Assembly (NCBI GenBank): GCA_024635865.1
Contig: JAGXIB010000204.1
Location: 1-36,045, forward strand
Direction of reading: 5' to 3'
Source of the DNA: Flavobacteriales bacterium
Lineage (GTDB): Bacteria; Bacteroidota; Bacteroidia; Flavobacteriales_D; Parvicellaceae
DNA length: 36,045 bases
The notes below the pieces were generated by a model. The model made no database searches and was not told the DNA's origin. It was given only the letters and a program-made list of their open reading frames with translations. Both the position numbers and the translations under genes were made by a program. Numbering within the stretch: position 1 is the first letter of the stretch; each line of letters begins with the position of its first letter. Below, in pieces: positions 8,729 through 16,683 of the stretch.

Positions 8729-9583
8729 ATGAAATATTTTTTATTACTATTATTTATAATTACTTCAACAATTAATTATTCGCAATCAGACGAAGAACAA
8801 GAAGACGACGATATAAAAGGGACCGTCTTTTTCGGTCTAAATATTGGTGCTTTCAAAGCTAATAATAAAACAGCTCAAATTTATTCCGGAAACGTAACTG
8901 ATTATGGAGTTAGCTTCTATTTTAATAATATCTTTTATCAACCGGAGCTAGACCAATACTTTAAATACAATTACAGAATAAGTTCTTTTCCTAACCCTCA
9001 AACAATAAGATATAGAACTACTTTTAATGTGGGCGGACATGGAGGAATCAACATAGATGAATCTATAGCAATATATGCTGATATCCACATTATAAATTTA
9101 AAAGTTGAAGATGTATTTACAGTAGCGGTTGATAATCCCAACGATCCTACTTTAACAGGAAACCAACAGCTCGAACAAATTCCAATTTTCGGAGAAGAAA
9201 GTAGAACAAATCTAAATCTAGGAATACAAGCAAACTTTTACAGCGAAGGACCGATGAAAGCCTATTTCAACCTATTTGGAAATGTGAACAATACAAAACT
9301 AGAGGAGAACTATTTTGTGATTAATAATGAAAAGTATCCAATTATGCACAATGCCCTAGTTAATGGGACAACAACAACTGGTCAAGTTAAGTTCCAACAA
9401 TCAGTTCCTCCAGGCGGAGTTGGTTATGGTGGTGGTACAGGATTAGGTATTAAGTATAAATTTAATGAAAAATTCACCTTTGATGCGAACTATTATGGCA
9501 TCTATACAAGGACAAGAATGAATGCAACGTTTAAACCATTTGGATTAAATCATGCTTTTGTTGCTCGAATTATTTGGGGGTAA
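8729..9583 (+). CDS. Exported protein of unknown function, probably outer membrane beta-barrel
   Basis: A 284-residue protein I do not recognise. It starts with a signal peptide (MKYFLLLLFIITSTINYSQ) and has an acidic stretch DEEQEDDD just after the likely cleavage site. The body alternates polar and hydrophobic residues, is rich in Tyr, Phe, Asn and Gly, and ends in AFVARIIWG. This pattern suits a small outer membrane barrel. It begins 6 bases after the E1 stop and is probably co-transcribed with it, although no functional link between the two is evident. Confidence 0.65.
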   Translation: MKYFLLLLFIITSTINYSQSDEEQEDDDIKGTVFFGLNIGAFKANNKTAQIYSGNVTDYGVSFYFNNIFYQPELDQYFKYNYRISSFPNPQTIRYRTTFNVGGHGGINIDESIAIYADIHIINLKVEDVFTVAVDNPNDPTLTGNQQLEQIPIFGEESRTNLNLGIQANFYSEGPMKAYFNLFGNVNNTKLEENYFVINNEKYPIMHNALVNGTTTTGQVKFQQSVPPGGVGYGGGTGLGIKYKFNEKFTFDANYYGIYTRTRMNATFKPFGLNHAFVARIIWG

Positions 9584-9649
9584 CTATATTAATTTGTTGG
9601 CAGTAATACTATAAAAGCGAAAACAAAGCACAAATCAAATTCTTATTTA

Positions 9650-9657
9650 TATATTTG
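9650..9657 (+). promoter_or_regulatory. -7 promoter motif for the ATPase/RloB operon
   Basis: TATATTTG followed by C matches the TAnnTTTG consensus and ends 27 bases before the ATG at 9685. No clear TTG occurs at the -33 position. Confidence 0.55.
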
Positions 9658-9684
9658 CACAATAAACGCAAATTATAAAATAGA

Positions 9685-11007
9685 ATGAAACTTCAAGAAT
9701 TTAGTTTTGGAAATTTTAAGTCATTTAAAGATATTCAAACTCTTAACCTTTCTTCTGCAAAGATAAAATCTAAAAACCCAGAGATTGATACGCTTAATGT
9801 CATCAAAGGTAGAAATCAAGAGAACACGTCTTTTTTAAAATCTAAAGCAATATATGGAGCAAATGCAAGTGGTAAAAGTAATATTATCAAGGCATTGGTT
9901 ACATTTATTAGAATTGTAAGAACTTCTGTAAAAGATGAAGATATTCTCGATGCTATGATTGAACCTTTTAGGTTGTCAACTGAAACGGATAATCAACCAA
10001 GTTTTTTTCAAATGATCTTTTGGCATAATGAGATTAAGTACCGATATGGTTTTGAATTAAATGATGAAAATATTATTGCAGAATGGTTGTATGGGAAACC
10101 TGGAGATAGAGAGTTACCTTTTTTTATAAGAGAAAATCAAGAAGTTATAGAACTTGATAAAACAAACTTTGGCGAAGGTCATAAATTAATAAGTTTATTA
10201 GATGATGACTCAGAAGACAATGATATTTTCAGACATAATTCGTTATTTCTTTCAACTCTTGCCACTTTTGGGTTTGGTAAATTATCCAAACAATTAGTTG
10301 AAAGCATTGCATCAATTTCAGTAATTAGCGGACTAGGACATCAAGGAATGTACAACTACGCTGGTGAGTCTTTAAAAGAAAAAAAGAAAAAAAGTTTTAT
10401 CCTTGATTTTCTAAAATATGGAGACATTGGTATTGATGATGTTGAATCAATTGAAGTTTCATCGGATGATTTACCTGAAGATGTTGATGACGATATTAAA
10501 AGTGATTTTGAAAAAAAGAAAAAAAGAAAATTTCTTATTTCAACTAGGAAAAAATTTGATGAAAATTTAGTTTCTTCCGAAAAAGAATCTTTTTCTTTTG
10601 GAAGTAATGAATCAGAAGGAACAAAAAAACTATTTGAATTAAGTCCATTTATTTATAACGCACTTAAAGAAAAAGAAGTTATTGTAATTGATGAATTTGA
10701 TGCAAGGTTTCATCCTTTATTAACTAAAAAAATATTGGAACTTTTTAACTCAGATAGTAATGAAGGTTCACAGTTTATTTTTACAACACACGATACAAAC
10801 CTATTATCTTCTAATTCACTAAGAAGAGACCAAATTGAATTTGTTGAAAAAGATAAGTATGGCGCAAGTCATTTATACTCACTAAGTCAATTTAAAGGTA
10901 TTAGAAATACGGCATCTTTTGAAAAGGATTATATTCAAGGAAAATACGGAGCAATTCCTTTTTTAGGAGATTTCAGTAAACTATTAACCCCTAAAGAAGA
11001 TGCCTAA
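9685..11007 (+). CDS. AAA/ABC-type ATPase, RloA/AbiLi-like, of a two-gene defence candidate
   Basis: A 440-residue ATPase of the AAA_15/AAA_21 group, built like SMC/OLD ABC ATPases. The N-terminus reads FGNFKSFKD. Walker A is GANASGKSN (58-66), with a signature-like SNESEGTKKLF at 307-317. Walker B VIVIDEFDARFHP lies at 332-344, and a His switch TTHD at 367-370. Between them is a Lys/Asp-rich, probably coiled region (about 228-300). The next gene, encoding a RloB family protein, overlaps it by 8 bases. Such pairs occur in the AbiL abortive infection system and in restriction loci (RloA/RloB), so phage defence is the likely role. This is inferred from family and pairing only. Confidence 0.8.
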   Translation: MKLQEFSFGNFKSFKDIQTLNLSSAKIKSKNPEIDTLNVIKGRNQENTSFLKSKAIYGANASGKSNIIKALVTFIRIVRTSVKDEDILDAMIEPFRLSTETDNQPSFFQMIFWHNEIKYRYGFELNDENIIAEWLYGKPGDRELPFFIRENQEVIELDKTNFGEGHKLISLLDDDSEDNDIFRHNSLFLSTLATFGFGKLSKQLVESIASISVISGLGHQGMYNYAGESLKEKKKKSFILDFLKYGDIGIDDVESIEVSSDDLPEDVDDDIKSDFEKKKKRKFLISTRKKFDENLVSSEKESFSFGSNESEGTKKLFELSPFIYNALKEKEVIVIDEFDARFHPLLTKKILELFNSDSNEGSQFIFTTHDTNLLSSNSLRRDQIEFVEKDKYGASHLYSLSQFKGIRNTASFEKDYIQGKYGAIPFLGDFSKLLTPKEDA

Positions 11008-11692
11008 AAAGTCCAAATCAATTAAAATAACAGATGTTAAGGCACAGAAACCGTGGCTAAAGAAAGTTAATAATTCACTCTACCGTGTAGATTCGATAGA
11101 GACCAATAAAACTATCTTAATTGTTGGAGAAGGCCAAACTGAAAAATTGTATTTCGAATCTTTTCCGGTATTGACTCTAACGGTAGAGGCAATCGATTTA
11201 AAAGGTCAAAGTAAATTAAAGTTAATTGATTCAACTAAATCGATAATTGAAAATAATCAAACAGAATATGACGAAGTATGGTGTGTTTTTGATATGGATG
11301 TTAAACAAGGAGAAAAAGAATTCTCTGATTTTGATAACGCTATCACTAAAGGCAAAGCATTAAACTATAATATAGCATACTCTAACGACTCTTTCGAATT
11401 ATGGTTTTATTTACATTTCAATTTTACCGACCAAAAGCATCATAGAACTTTTTATTATCAGTTTCTTGGAGAACAATGGGATCTCAACTATGAAAAAGAT
11501 GGTAAATCTTATAAGTTTTGTCAAACAATTTATTCGAAACTCGAAAATGACGAAAATGCATCACAGGAAAATGCAATTGAACGTGCCGAAAAACTTTACA
11601 AGGAACAATCTGATTTACCATTCCATCAACAAAACCCAGTATCGTTAATCTTTAAACTAGTTAAATATCTTAATTCAAACAAAAGGAAATAA
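11000..11692 (+). CDS. RloB family (AbiLii-like) Toprim-type protein
   Basis: A 230-residue protein with the RloB pattern. It shows TILIVGEGQTEKLYFESF (38-55, with the acidic GEGxTEK), VWCVFDMD (93-100, a DxD-type acidic motif) and SNDSFELWFYLHF (128-140), closely like the RloB SNxxFELWLLLHF block. These acidic motifs resemble a Toprim-type metal site, so nuclease activity is plausible but not shown. Its ATG lies inside the 3' end of the ATPase gene (8-base overlap, ATGCCTAA), indicating translational coupling. The pair forms a candidate AbiL/RloAB defence module. Confidence 0.82.
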   Translation: MPKKSKSIKITDVKAQKPWLKKVNNSLYRVDSIETNKTILIVGEGQTEKLYFESFPVLTLTVEAIDLKGQSKLKLIDSTKSIIENNQTEYDEVWCVFDMDVKQGEKEFSDFDNAITKGKALNYNIAYSNDSFELWFYLHFNFTDQKHHRTFYYQFLGEQWDLNYEKDGKSYKFCQTIYSKLENDENASQENAIERAEKLYKEQSDLPFHQQNPVSLIFKLVKYLNSNKRK

Positions 11693-11696
11693 ACAC

Positions 11697-11900
11697 TATT
11701 GCGAACACTACCTATAGTTAATGCGGAGATTCTGCTAAACTGAAATTTCGTACTTATACTCAAGTCCGACAAATCGTTGATTTGGCTTTTAAAACAAAAA
11801 AGATAAAATCAAAATACAACGATTTGGCTAAGTGCTAACTTGAAAGTTTGTCGCTTTCTACTGCCCTACTTGCCATATACTCAGTCGTTATCAACAACTA
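11697..11900. repeat. Degenerate palindromic intergenic repeat, copy A
   Basis: A non-coding block between rloB and the S41 peptidase gene. It contains a perfect 9-bp inverted repeat AAATCGTTG / CAACGATTT (11771-11779, 11817-11825). Two ATTTGGCT boxes (11780-11787, 11822-11829) flank AAAAGATAAAAT (11798-11809). Near the end is CTTTCTACTGCCCTA (11854-11868). Its outer ends are imperfectly inverted. The block shares boxes with the blocks at about 14325 and 18541, which suggests one repeat family. Confidence 0.65.
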
Positions 11901-11902
11901 TA

Positions 11903-13552
11903 ATGAGAATACACTTATTAATCATATTTATTTTATTATTTCTTGGAAATAGATCCTTTGCCCAAGAACAATTAAGTGAAACAGACAAACTAGTGCAATT
12001 AGCGAAAGTTTGGGGGTTTTTAAAATATTATCATCCTCAAGTCTCAAAAGGTAAGTTCGACTGGGATAAAGAACTAATTAATATAATTCCACAGTTAGAA
12101 AAAGCAAAAGATAAGAATGAAGTTTCAGTAGTTTATATAAATTGGTTAGAGTCTCTTGGTAGGGTAAGGAAGTGTCGGAAATGTGAAACCCAAACTATAG
12201 AAACTTTTGATAATAATTTCAATTTAGACTGGATTATTGACACCTCTTACTTTAGCAAAGAACTCACAAAGAGGTTAGTGAAAATTGAATCGAATAGACG
12301 TTTAGGTAAAAAACACTATGTAGAATATGGAAAAATTAAGCTGAGCGAGGCTCAAATGGTAAATGAAAAAGTGTATAATAAAATATCTTGGAAAGATTCA
12401 AATGTCCGTCTTATCACCTTATTTCGTTACTGGAACTTTGTCGAGTATTTTTTCCCTTATAAATACCAAACTGATAAACCTTGGGATAAGGTTTTGGAGT
12501 ATTCGATACCTGTTTTTTTGAATATTAAAACGGAAACTGAGTTTCATTTAGCGATGCTTGAATTGGTGGCAAGTATTAATGACAGTCATAGTGAATTTGT
12601 TACTCTTAAAACCTTTGAACACTTTGGAAATAAGTTTTTGCCTGTAACAATTGAATATTTAGACGGAGTTGGTATTGTAACAGGTTTTTATGATGACTCA
12701 TTGGCCTCTATCGATGATTTTAAAGTAGGAGATATTATAACTAAAATAAATGGTACAGATGTATCAACAAAATACGACTCGTTAAATAAATATATTATTG
12801 GTTCAAATGAGGGCAGAAAGAAATCCCGTTCTTTTAAACACATATTCAACGGAACTACAGATTCTGTTCAAATACAATTCAAACGCGATGGAAATCTATA
12901 TTCAAAAGTGGTTCATAGACACCTCTATAAAGATTTTGCCCCTAAGAAGAGGAGTGAACAGACCTATGAAGTTCTTACCGACAACATTGGCTATATAAAT
13001 ATGGGCTGGCTTGAAAGAGACAGTGTTCACAAAGTCTATAATAAATTAGACTCAACCAGTGGTTTAATTTTAGACTTTAGAAACGGTTCTCCGAAAGGCA
13101 CATGGGATGTAGTCATTGACTATATTTCGTCTAGTGAAAATCAATTTTGCAGAATTATTTACCCTCTATTGAATTATCCAGGAAAGTATGTTCTACAAGA
13201 ACCATTCTCTTGTGGAACGAATTCACCAAGAAAATATAAAGGCAAAGTAGTCTTACTTGTAAATGAAAATACGCAAAGTCATGGTGAGTATTCTTTAATG
13301 AGCCTTCAAACTGGAGATAATGTGATTACAGTAGGCTCGAGAACATCGGGGGCAGATGGTAACACGACTACATTTAGAATATTTGATAATTATAAAACTA
13401 TAATAACTGGTACAGGAGTATTTTATCCTGATATGTCTATAACTCAAAGAAAAGGTGTAATGATCGATTATGAAGTTAAACCAACTATTGAGGGACTTTC
13501 CGTAAATAAAGATGAATTTCTTTTGAAAGCGATTCATTTATTAAATAACTAG
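11903..13552 (+). CDS. S41 family C-terminal processing-type peptidase, exported
   Basis: Starting at ATG 11903, the protein has 549 residues and a signal peptide ending near SFAQ. It has an N-terminal helical region. A PDZ-like segment follows (about 255-290, GVGIVTGFYDDSLASID then DFKVGDIITKING). The S41 catalytic core contains GYINMGWLERD, GLILDFRNGSPKG and VLLVNENTQSHGEYS, whose Ser459 is the expected nucleophile, followed by GSRTSGADGN. An upstream in-frame ATG at 11840 would add 21 residues, but these are encoded by the intergenic repeat and precede the signal peptide, so that start is rejected. The substrate is unknown. The gene is bracketed by an 11-bp inverted repeat. Confidence 0.85.
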   Translation: MRIHLLIIFILLFLGNRSFAQEQLSETDKLVQLAKVWGFLKYYHPQVSKGKFDWDKELINIIPQLEKAKDKNEVSVVYINWLESLGRVRKCRKCETQTIETFDNNFNLDWIIDTSYFSKELTKRLVKIESNRRLGKKHYVEYGKIKLSEAQMVNEKVYNKISWKDSNVRLITLFRYWNFVEYFFPYKYQTDKPWDKVLEYSIPVFLNIKTETEFHLAMLELVASINDSHSEFVTLKTFEHFGNKFLPVTIEYLDGVGIVTGFYDDSLASIDDFKVGDIITKINGTDVSTKYDSLNKYIIGSNEGRKKSRSFKHIFNGTTDSVQIQFKRDGNLYSKVVHRHLYKDFAPKKRSEQTYEVLTDNIGYINMGWLERDSVHKVYNKLDSTSGLILDFRNGSPKGTWDVVIDYISSSENQFCRIIYPLLNYPGKYVLQEPFSCGTNSPRKYKGKVVLLVNENTQSHGEYSLMSLQTGDNVITVGSRTSGADGNTTTFRIFDNYKTIITGTGVFYPDMSITQRKGVMIDYEVKPTIEGLSVNKDEFLLKAIHLLNN

Positions 13553-13554
13553 AA

Positions 13555-13686
13555 TGTTGATAACGTCACCTAAAAACACTGCAACACTTGCTCTTCGAGT
13601 GATAAATCATCCTAAACCCAATCGTACCCCTTTAAAATTATTACTTAATTTTATGGATAGCAGCAATTTTTTAGCTGCCGAACGTT
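13555..13686. repeat. attC-like imperfect palindrome after the S41 peptidase gene
   Basis: A non-coding block whose two ends are imperfectly inverted. The left end begins AACGTC (13562) and continues to CTAAAAACACTGC. The complement of the right end begins AACGTT (13681-13686) and contains CTAAAAAATTGCTGC. An inner hairpin GCAGC / GCTGC sits at 13660-13664 / 13674-13678. TGTTGATAACG at 13555-13565 is the exact reverse complement of 11886-11896, before the S41 gene. The size and ends recall an integron attC site, but this is inference. Confidence 0.45.
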
Positions 13687-13700
13687 AAAGTTAATAAAAA

Positions 13701-14324
13701 ATGAATATTGAAAAAGCATATAATATTTGGGCTAATCAATATGATACCAATAAAAATCGAACAAGAGATTTAGACAAAAAATCTACAATTGATACTTTAA
13801 GTAAATTAGATTTTGAAAATGTTTTAGAACTTGGCTGTGGTACTGGAAAAAACACAAGTTGGTTATTGAAAAAATCTAAACGAATTATAGGTCTAGATTT
13901 TTCTCAAGAAATGCTAAATAAAGCCAAAGCAAAAATATCCGACAAAAGAGTTTCATTTAGAAAAGCAGATTTGAATAAGGATTGGGAAACTGAGAATGAT
14001 TTTACTGATTTAATAACTTGTAGTTTAACACTTGAACATATAAAAGATTTAAATCACATTTTTCATCAAGCAAATCTAAAATTAAGAAAAAATGGAATAT
14101 TTTTCATCAGTGAATTACATCCTTTTATGCAATACTCTGGAAGTAAAGCCAAATATGAAACTGAGAACGGAACTTATGAATTAGAAGTCTATACACACCA
14201 CATTTCTGAATATATAGATAATGCTAAAAATAATAACTTAAAATTAGTTGAAGTCAATGAATGGTTTGACCAAAACGAAAAAAATGAAATTCCTAGATTG
14301 ATATCCTTTGTCTTTAAAAAATAA
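13701..14324 (+). CDS. Class I SAM-dependent methyltransferase
   Basis: A 207-residue protein with the Rossmann-type methyltransferase fold. Motif I is VLELGCGTGKNT (41-52), the acidic residue of motif II is in IIGLDFSQEML (D66), and a later motif reads DLITCSLTLEHIKDL. The opening IEKAYNIWANQYD resembles UbiE/Tam-type small-molecule methyltransferases. The substrate cannot be named. It stands alone between two palindromic intergenic blocks. Its codons are AT-rich like its neighbours. Confidence 0.85.
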   Translation: MNIEKAYNIWANQYDTNKNRTRDLDKKSTIDTLSKLDFENVLELGCGTGKNTSWLLKKSKRIIGLDFSQEMLNKAKAKISDKRVSFRKADLNKDWETENDFTDLITCSLTLEHIKDLNHIFHQANLKLRKNGIFFISELHPFMQYSGSKAKYETENGTYELEVYTHHISEYIDNAKNNNLKLVEVNEWFDQNEKNEIPRLISFVFKK

Positions 14325-14460
14325 AAACTAGCAATGAATACGGAACAACGCCAAAAATAAAATTTGGCTATAAGACTAGAAAAGATAAAATGTTTATATT
14401 TGGCTAGAAGGTACTTAAAAATTAACTACCAAACTAACCTTTCGTTTTTTATATTACACT
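14325..14460. repeat. Degenerate intergenic repeat, copy B
   Basis: The block between the methyltransferase and hydrolase genes carries the same box order as copy A: ATTTGGCT (14362-14369), AAAAGATAAAAT (14380-14391) and ATTTGGCT (14398-14405). The spacing is slightly shorter. The TACTGCCC box of copies A and C is not recognisable here. The copy is decayed but the ordered boxes make homology likely. Confidence 0.5.
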
Positions 14461-14483
14461 TTATGGGCAATAAAAAAGCAGAA

Positions 14484-15641
14484 ATGAAAGTCGTTAATTT
14501 TATCATCTGTGTACTAATCGCAACAAATGGTTTTTCACAGGTTAATACATTTTACATTGAACCAGTTCTAACAGATCCAAATTATAATGCTGTTCAAGAT
14601 AGTCATATGGTTGTCAGAAACACGGTAACTACCAATGATAAACTTCTTTTATTCATAGGTGGTACAGGATCTAAAACTAAAAATTACTTACGAATTTCTG
14701 AATTTGCTGGAAATCTAGGGTATGATGTTATTAATGTCTCATATCCCAATAGTATAGCTGCAGCTAGTCTGGCAAACTCATCAGATAACTTAGTATTTAA
14801 TAACTATCGTCAAGAAATATGTTACGGAACTAATTTAAGTTCTGATGTGAGCGTTGATAGTTTAAATTCTATATTTACGAGAGTTGTTAACCTAATAAAT
14901 TATCTGGATACAGCTTATCCTTCGCAAAACTGGAGTCAATATTTAATTTCTTCTAACACATTAAATTGGTCTAAAATAGCAGTAGCTGGTCATTCCCAAG
15001 GTGCAGGTCATGCTTGTTACTTTGCAAAATATGAAAGCACAGAAAGAGTACTTATGTTTTCAGGTCCTAATGATTACAGTAATCACTTTGCTCAACCTGC
15101 AAATTGGTTAGGAATACCAGGGGTTACTCAGAAAAACAGGCATTTTGTATATCTAAGCTTGTATGACGAGGCTGTTGAGTTCAGCAAGCAGCTCAGCAAC
15201 ATTAGTGATTTAGGAATTTATCCCGAGACTGACACAGTGCATGTTGATGTGACAAATTCCCCTTTCAATAATTCTCATTGTCTGTTCACAACACAACCCC
15301 CAGGTTTAGTTATTTTAAATCATAACTCTACCATAAAATGGAGCATATTAAATAATTCGGTCTGGGAATACATGTTAACTTCGGAAAGTACTACCAACGT
15401 TAAGGAAATTGAATACAATCATTTATTTTCAATTTATCCTAATCCAGCAAAATCACAATTGAACATACAACCTAAGAAAAATATATTAGGTAAAACTTAC
15501 TATGTTAGGAACAATATAGGTCAAGTTATTTGGTCAGGTACAGTAAATGATTCCTCAATTAGCATAAGCCTGACTGAATTTCTTTCGGGATTATACTTCT
15601 TTAGTATTGAAAATCAAACATCAGCATTCATTAAAGAATAA
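14484..15641 (+). CDS. Exported alpha/beta hydrolase with type IX secretion C-terminal sorting domain
   Basis: From ATG 14484 the protein has 385 residues. It has a signal peptide (MKVVNFIICVLIATNGFSQ) and an alpha/beta-hydrolase core with LLLFIGGTGSK and the nucleophile elbow AGHSQGAGH (Ser171). The C-terminal type A sorting domain of about 70 residues reads FSIYPNPAKSQLNI... to LSGLYFFSIENQT and a basic end FIKE. It is therefore probably exported by the type IX system, which fits porV in this window. A longer frame from 14364 runs through repeat copy B and would bury the signal peptide, so it is rejected. The ATG at 14463 is a weaker alternative. Esterase or lipase activity is plausible and the substrate is unknown. 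Confidence 0.8.
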   Translation: MKVVNFIICVLIATNGFSQVNTFYIEPVLTDPNYNAVQDSHMVVRNTVTTNDKLLLFIGGTGSKTKNYLRISEFAGNLGYDVINVSYPNSIAAASLANSSDNLVFNNYRQEICYGTNLSSDVSVDSLNSIFTRVVNLINYLDTAYPSQNWSQYLISSNTLNWSKIAVAGHSQGAGHACYFAKYESTERVLMFSGPNDYSNHFAQPANWLGIPGVTQKNRHFVYLSLYDEAVEFSKQLSNISDLGIYPETDTVHVDVTNSPFNNSHCLFTTQPPGLVILNHNSTIKWSILNNSVWEYMLTSESTTNVKEIEYNHLFSIYPNPAKSQLNIQPKKNILGKTYYVRNNIGQVIWSGTVNDSSISISLTEFLSGLYFFSIENQTSAFIKE

Positions 15642-15658
15642 AAAGCACATAACACTTT

Positions 15659-15686
15659 GTAAAAATGAATTAAAACAAATTTTACA
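15659..15686. repeat. Small hairpin after the hydrolase gene
   Basis: TGTAAAAAT (15659-15667) pairs with AATTTTACA (15678-15686) with one mismatch around a short loop. It lies directly before the duplicated block that starts ACTAAACGCTAGC. No T-run follows, so it is not a convincing terminator. It may be another small recombination-type palindrome. Confidence 0.35.
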
Positions 15687-15950
15687 CTAAACGCTAGCGT
15701 CAATAAGTCATAAAATTGGATAATAAATGAGTCAATCAGCAAAAAGTGTTTTCATTTATGGTGTCAATTTAGCGCTTTGCTAGTAATTGCACCTAATGTG
15801 CTACTTAACTTGTTTGGTATCGAACCTACTAATGGAGTTTGGATTAGACTTGAGGGTATTTTATTAGTGGCAACTACCGTCTATTATTTCATAGGTGCCA
15901 AATATGAGCTTATTTTGATCTTGAAGGCAACTACTTTAGTTGATTTACTT
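15686..15950 (+). pseudogene. Frameshifted, truncated second copy of the small membrane protein gene at 17358
   Basis: From ACTAAACGCTAGC at 15686 this stretch matches 17317 onward at high identity, including about 41 bases of leader and the ATG at 15727. An 11-base segment present in the intact copy (17409-17419) is replaced here by one T near 15778, a net loss of 10 bases that shifts the frame. Similarity fades after about 15948, and a stop follows at 15951. The C-terminal half, with the last helices, is missing. It is a decayed duplicate with about 1.63 kb between the two copies. Confidence 0.85.
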
Positions 15951-16034
15951 TAAATTTAATACCTAAAAAAACTATTCATAAAGTTCCTATTGACTACGAG
16001 CCTATGATGAAGTGTCTTCGCACTTATAAGTAAG

Positions 16035-16562
16035 TTATTTTATTATCAATTTTTCTATTATAGGTTCTCCAGAATTATAACCTTTTCCATAAAATAGAAT
16101 GTATTCGACTTTAACATTAATACCCAAAGTTCCACTTTTGACTTGTATAAACATCTTGTCTAAGTACATCTTATGCGTATTTACGGTAACATAAATTCTA
16201 GCTCCTTTACATTCATCATCATTGAGATAAAAATACATTCCTTTTCTAGAGACAAGGCGAAATTTAAATAAATTAGGTTTTGACTCTAATAGTTTCAATC
16301 GATAGGCAAACTTTTTTTCTATCCATGATAACGGCTTTTTTATACCACCCTGAGTATAAACTATTCGATATACTTTAATAGGCTGAGAAGAATCAATAAT
16401 CCCGTCTTTTGTATTTGCATCATACACTACAGTATTGTGGTTCTTACTATGTTGAATGTAAAATAGTCGGATGTTTTTTTTTGCTGGTTCTGGGTAATCG
16501 TTTTGTGTATATCCTGAAAAAAGAAAAAAAAACATCATAAAAAAAGAAAGAAGAGTATTCAT
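16035..16562 (-). CDS. Exported protein resembling the DUF4833 family
   Basis: A 175-residue protein with a hydrophobic N-terminal signal (MNTLLSFFMMFFFLFSGYTQ). The mature part has the pattern RLFYIQHSKNHNTVVYDAN, then PIKVYRIVYTQGGIKKPLS and KKFAYRLK, which I associate with DUF4833 proteins of Bacteroidota. A GARIYVTVNTHKMYLDKMFIQ segment follows. The family function is unknown. The gene is the only intact minus-strand gene in the accessory zone and faces a plus-strand pseudogene remnant that ends at 16033, one base away. The secretory prediction is clear; the family name is from memory of the motif and less certain. Confidence 0.6.
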   Translation of the reverse strand: MNTLLSFFMMFFFLFSGYTQNDYPEPAKKNIRLFYIQHSKNHNTVVYDANTKDGIIDSSQPIKVYRIVYTQGGIKKPLSWIEKKFAYRLKLLESKPNLFKFRLVSRKGMYFYLNDDECKGARIYVTVNTHKMYLDKMFIQVKSGTLGINVKVEYILFYGKGYNSGEPIIEKLIIK

Positions 16563-16683
16563 ATTGACTTTTATTTAACTTCTTACTAATAGTAGATATA
16601 TTATAAGATGTTATTCTATTTAAATTAGACCAGCATTTATAGTATATTTGTCTCTAGATTTTGTCCTCTGTTAGTTTTAACTA

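Noticed and set aside
13295-13537. 80-codon minus-strand open frame within the S41 peptidase gene
   Set aside because: Shadow of the peptidase catalytic region; no independent signals.
15945-16033. Small gene ending in MMKCLRTYK
   Set aside because: Only about 28 codons are open, with no start codon or recognisable domain before the last few residues; treated as debris.
16643-16650. TATATTTG promoter-like motif on the plus strand
   Set aside because: No plus-strand gene follows; in AT-rich DNA this motif is expected by chance.
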